Shown here piece by piece: positions 61,094 to 64,000 of a stretch of DNA of 64,000 nt. A program made the position numbers and the translations under genes. Position 1 is the stretch's first letter, and the number at the start of each line of letters is the position of its first letter. Source of the DNA: Ruegeria sp. A3M17 (GTDB lineage: Bacteria; Pseudomonadota; Alphaproteobacteria; Rhodobacterales; Rhodobacteraceae); NCBI RefSeq assembly GCF_003318255.1, contig NZ_QOCF01000040.1, positions 62,001 to 126,000 on the forward strand, written 5' to 3'. Below the pieces are notes generated by a model that was not told where the DNA came from, ran no database searches, and saw only the letters and a list, made by a program, of their open reading frames with translations.

Positions 61094-63109
61094 ATGACCA
61101 ACCCGATCCTGTCCGCCTGGACCACTCCATTTGAAATCGCGCCGTTCGCCGAGATTTCGGATGATGATTTTGCGCCTGCATTGGACAAGGCGATGGCTGC
61201 CCACAACGCGCAGATCGACGCGATTGCCGACAATTCTGACCCAGCTAGTTTCGCCAATACAATCGAGGCGCTTGAGGCGGCCGGAGAGCAGATGGACAAG
61301 GTTCTCTCCGTCTTTTTCACCGTTGCAGGTGCGGACAGCAACCCGGCGCGGGAAGAGCTGCAACGCGCATTCTCACCAAAACTCTCGGCGCATTTTTCGG
61401 GGATTTCGTCAAACAAGGCGCTGTTTCGGCGAGTTGCGGACCTGTGGGCGCGCAAGGATCAGCTGGACCTGACCGACGAACAGGCCCGCGTTCTGATGCT
61501 GACCCATCGCGGCTTTGTGCGTGCTGGCGCAGCATTGGAAGGCGATGATGACACCCGCATGCAAGAGATTAAGTCGCGCCTTGCCACGCTGGGGACGTCC
61601 TTCACCCAGAACCTTTTGGCGGACGAGCGCGAATGGTTCATGAACTTGACCGAGAATGATCTGGAAGGATTGCCGGGTTTCGTCGTGGATGCAGCCCGCG
61701 CCGCCGGGGAAGAGAAGGGTTCCGATGGCCCCGTCGTCACTCTGTCGCGGTCGCTGATTGTACCGTTTCTGCAATTCTCACCCCGCCGCGATCTGCGCGA
61801 GAAGGCGTATCGGGCCTGGACCGCGCGCGGGGCCAATGGTGGTGAAACGGACAACCGCGAGATTGCGGCTGAAATCCTGAACTTGCGCGAAGAACGTGCC
61901 AAGTTATTGGGATATTCCAGTTTCGCGGACTACAAGCTGGAAACCGAAATGGCCCGAACGCCGGACCGCGTTCGCGATTTGCTGATGCAGGTTTGGGGGC
62001 CGGCAAAGGCGCGGGCTGACGCCGACGCCGAAACCTTGACCGCGATGATGCAGGAAGATGGCGTTAATGGTCCGTTAGAGGCGTGGGACTGGCGCTACTA
62101 CGCCGAGAAGCGCCGCAAGGCTGAACATGATTTGGATGAAGCTGCGCTGAAGCCGTACTTGCAGCTGGATCGTATGATCGAGGCCGCCTTTTCCTGCGCC
62201 AACCGGCTGTTCGGGCTTGAGTTTGCCCCGCTGGACGTGCCGCTTTATCACTCCGATTGTCGGGCTTGGGAGGTAACGCGCGACGGGCAGCATATCGCTG
62301 TCTTCATCGGCGATTACTTCGCGCGAGGTTCCAAACGATCGGGCGCATGGTGCAGCGCTATGCGGTCGCAGGCAAAGCTCCCCAGGGTTCAGGCCCCCAT
62401 CGTCATAAATGTTTGCAACTTCGCCAAGGGCGACCCGGCGCTGCTGTCTTATGACGATGCGCGCACGCTGTTCCACGAGTTCGGCCATGCATTGCATCAG
62501 ATGTTGTCCAACGTGACCTATGAAAGCATCTCTGGCACCAGTGTCGCGCGTGACTTCGTAGAGCTTCCCAGCCAGCTTTATGAACACTGGCTGGAGGTGC
62601 CCGAAGTACTGGCCGAATTTGCCACCCATGCCGAAACTGGTGAGCCGATGCCGCAAGATATGCTTGTGAAGGTTCTGAAGGCCGCGAATTTTGATCAGGG
62701 GTTCCAGACCGTGGAATACGTGGCCTCAGCCTTGGTCGATTTGGCGTTCCACGAAGGCGAAGCGCCAGCTGACCCGATGGCGAAACAGGCGGAGGTTCTG
62801 GACGGTATCGGAATGCCGCAAGCCATCGGTATGCGCCACGCGACACCGCATTTTGCCCATGTCTTCGCCGGCGACGGCTATAGCTCGGGCTATTACAGCT
62901 ACATGTGGTCTGAGGTCATGGATGCTGACGCATTCGCGGCCTTTGAAGAAGCTGGGGGTGCCTTTGACACGGAGCGCGCCAAGGCACTGGAGGATAATAT
63001 CCTGTCCACCGGCGGCTCGCGCGAAGCCGAAGACTTGTATCTGGCGTTCCGCGGGCGTTTGCCGGGGGTCGAGGCGCTGTTGAAAGGTCGCGGGCTTATC
63101 GCGGCCTGA
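61094..63109 (+). CDS. M3 family metallopeptidase (Dcp/oligopeptidase A type)
   Basis: A 671-residue zinc peptidase cutting short peptides in the cytoplasm. The zinc motif is H-E-F-G-H in ARTLFHEFGHALHQML (first His about 460), the third ligand Glu lies in SGTSVARDFVELPSQLYEHW near 483-502, and a substrate-binding GDGYSSGYYSYMWSEV stretch lies near 594-609. The start MTNPILSAWTTPFEIAPFAE and length favour dipeptidyl carboxypeptidase or oligopeptidase A over PepF. It is preceded by AAAGGAG and converges with the dehydrogenase gene. Confidence 0.93.
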   Translation: MTNPILSAWTTPFEIAPFAEISDDDFAPALDKAMAAHNAQIDAIADNSDPASFANTIEALEAAGEQMDKVLSVFFTVAGADSNPAREELQRAFSPKLSAHFSGISSNKALFRRVADLWARKDQLDLTDEQARVLMLTHRGFVRAGAALEGDDDTRMQEIKSRLATLGTSFTQNLLADEREWFMNLTENDLEGLPGFVVDAARAAGEEKGSDGPVVTLSRSLIVPFLQFSPRRDLREKAYRAWTARGANGGETDNREIAAEILNLREERAKLLGYSSFADYKLETEMARTPDRVRDLLMQVWGPAKARADADAETLTAMMQEDGVNGPLEAWDWRYYAEKRRKAEHDLDEAALKPYLQLDRMIEAAFSCANRLFGLEFAPLDVPLYHSDCRAWEVTRDGQHIAVFIGDYFARGSKRSGAWCSAMRSQAKLPRVQAPIVINVCNFAKGDPALLSYDDARTLFHEFGHALHQMLSNVTYESISGTSVARDFVELPSQLYEHWLEVPEVLAEFATHAETGEPMPQDMLVKVLKAANFDQGFQTVEYVASALVDLAFHEGEAPADPMAKQAEVLDGIGMPQAIGMRHATPHFAHVFAGDGYSSGYYSYMWSEVMDADAFAAFEEAGGAFDTERAKALEDNILSTGGSREAEDLYLAFRGRLPGVEALLKGRGLIAA

Positions 63110-63114
63110 ATGGA

Positions 63115-64000
63115 TCAGTAGCCCAGATGGCGGTCGACGAGGTGCAGGAAGGGTTTGCCTTCCTCCCCTCGGATAATGTTCTGACAGATCACTTGCGCCG
63201 CAGTTGTCGGACGGGTTTCCGACGCGATATGCGGCGTGACGGTCACGTTGGCATGCGCCCAATACGGGTGTTCCGGCGGCAGGGGCTCTATGCGGAATAC
63301 GTCCAACGTGGCGTGGCCGACTTGTCCGGAATCCAATGCGGCCAGCAGCGCGTCATCGTCGATCAATGGACCGCGACCGGGATTGATGATCCGAGCGCCT
63401 TTGGGCAGCAAGGCGAGAGTGTCCGCATTCAGTGCGTTTTCCGTTGCGGGGGTGTCGGGCAGCAACAGGACAGCGATCTCGGCACTGGACAACGCGGCGC
63501 GCAAGCCGTCGGTGCCATGCAGGCATGTTACCCCGGGGATGTCCTTTGCGGTTCTGCTCCAACCGGTCACTTTGAAATTCAGCGCGGCAAGCGCGGTTGC
63601 TGCGGCTTCTCCCAACGCACCAAGGCCCAGCACGCACACATTCCGTTCGCTGGCAAGCGGCGGGGCGTCGGGCGCCCACACGCCGTCCTGCACGATCATA
63701 TAGCGGTCCATGCCCAGGTGATAACGCAGTACCTGACCAACGACCCATTCCGTCATGCCATGCATCAGCCCGTGGTCCACCATCCGGGCCAATGGCACGG
63801 TCAGCGTTTCGTTGCCCGCGATTTTTTCTACACCGGCCCAAAGGCTCAGAACTGCCTTCAAACGTGTATAGGGTGAAAAATCCAGCAACCCGCTTGTTGG
63901 TGCGTAGACAACATAGTCGACCTGATCAGGCTCAAACTCGATCGCCAGACGGAAATCCAGACCAGCCTGGGACAGCCCTTTTGTAAGCAGAGGTTCATAT
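63115..64000 (-). CDS. D-2-hydroxyacid dehydrogenase (GhrA-like), N-terminus beyond window
   Basis: NAD(P)H-dependent reductase of glyoxylate or hydroxypyruvate-type acids. The frame is open to base 64000 without a start, giving 294 visible residues; only some of the substrate domain is missing. The Rossmann motif VCVLGLGALGEAAATAL sits in the middle, the catalytic Arg is in IINPGRGPLIDDDALL, the Glu in LDVFRIEPLPPEHPYW, and the His in VTVTPHIASETRP. This type is close to E. coli GhrA by its order and tail. Substrate assigned by family only. Confidence 0.88.
   Translation of the reverse strand, partial: YEPLLTKGLSQAGLDFRLAIEFEPDQVDYVVYAPTSGLLDFSPYTRLKAVLSLWAGVEKIAGNETLTVPLARMVDHGLMHGMTEWVVGQVLRYHLGMDRYMIVQDGVWAPDAPPLASERNVCVLGLGALGEAAATALAALNFKVTGWSRTAKDIPGVTCLHGTDGLRAALSSAEIAVLLLPDTPATENALNADTLALLPKGARIINPGRGPLIDDDALLAALDSGQVGHATLDVFRIEPLPPEHPYWAHANVTVTPHIASETRPTTAAQVICQNIIRGEEGKPFLHLVDRHLGY

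Overview
The window reads as chromosomal DNA of an alphaproteobacterium of the Rhodobacterales, most likely the marine Roseobacter/Ruegeria group. This rests on G+C-rich coding sequence, TCA-cycle genes interleaved with ethylmalonyl-CoA pathway genes (mch, mcl2, ecm, ccr), a HvrA-type H-NS protein, an RpoH2-type heat-shock sigma factor, a LuxR/LuxI pair with CtrA-like boxes, and family-specific small proteins (DUF1737, DUF1194, NnrU, TIGR02186). No rRNA, tRNA, CRISPR array, transposase or prophage gene was recognised.

Layout. (1) 1-10.9 kb, minus strand: mdh (own terminator), then sucC-orf83-sucD-orf120-DUF805-sucA-sucB-small barrel protein, then a MAPEG protein and lpdA, which runs off the left edge. 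(2) 11-15.7 kb: a TSUP permease, a small secreted protein, the four-gene unit mcl2-nnrU-DUF1737-mch, and a secreted VWA protein. (3) 15.7-21.9 kb: sdhC-sdhD-sdhA, a three-gene methyltransferase/glycosyltransferase insert, then sdhB. (4) 22-28.6 kb: two very small genes, deoD, an H-NS-like gene, ecm, a PlsB-like acyltransferase and ccr. (5) 28.7-34.4 kb: a quorum-sensing module (small protein, luxR, luxI), a RecD-like helicase, an SDR enzyme, and a TIGR02186/TSUP pair. (6) 34.7-39.5 kb: a BMP-family nucleoside-type ABC transporter behind a RutR-like operator. (7) 39.5-64 kb: housekeeping genes (rimI-tsaB-nfuA, HCCA isomerase, usp, ilvE, trpS, a catalytically dead rhomboid, murJ-glnD, an LpoA-like lipoprotein, rsmI-yraN-gshB, comM, a GST with an added Cys domain, a phosphatase and cobU, rpoH2-chaN, coaBC-dut-moeB, an M3 peptidase, and a partial hydroxyacid dehydrogenase).

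How it works together: regions 1-4 hold most of the TCA cycle beside the route that assimilates acetyl-CoA without isocitrate lyase. Ccr and Ecm act early, Mch and Mcl2 late, and the products enter the cycle as malate and succinyl-CoA. The suc and sdh operons share an almost identical 41-bp upstream element: two GTGATCAC palindromes with centres exactly 21 bp apart, followed by WAATGCAA. That is the best candidate here for an undescribed regulatory circuit. Other notable points are the insert that splits the sdh operon between 9-bp direct repeats, CtrA-like boxes at both luxR and luxI, an RpoE-type promoter at rpoH2, and a rhomboid lacking both catalytic residues.
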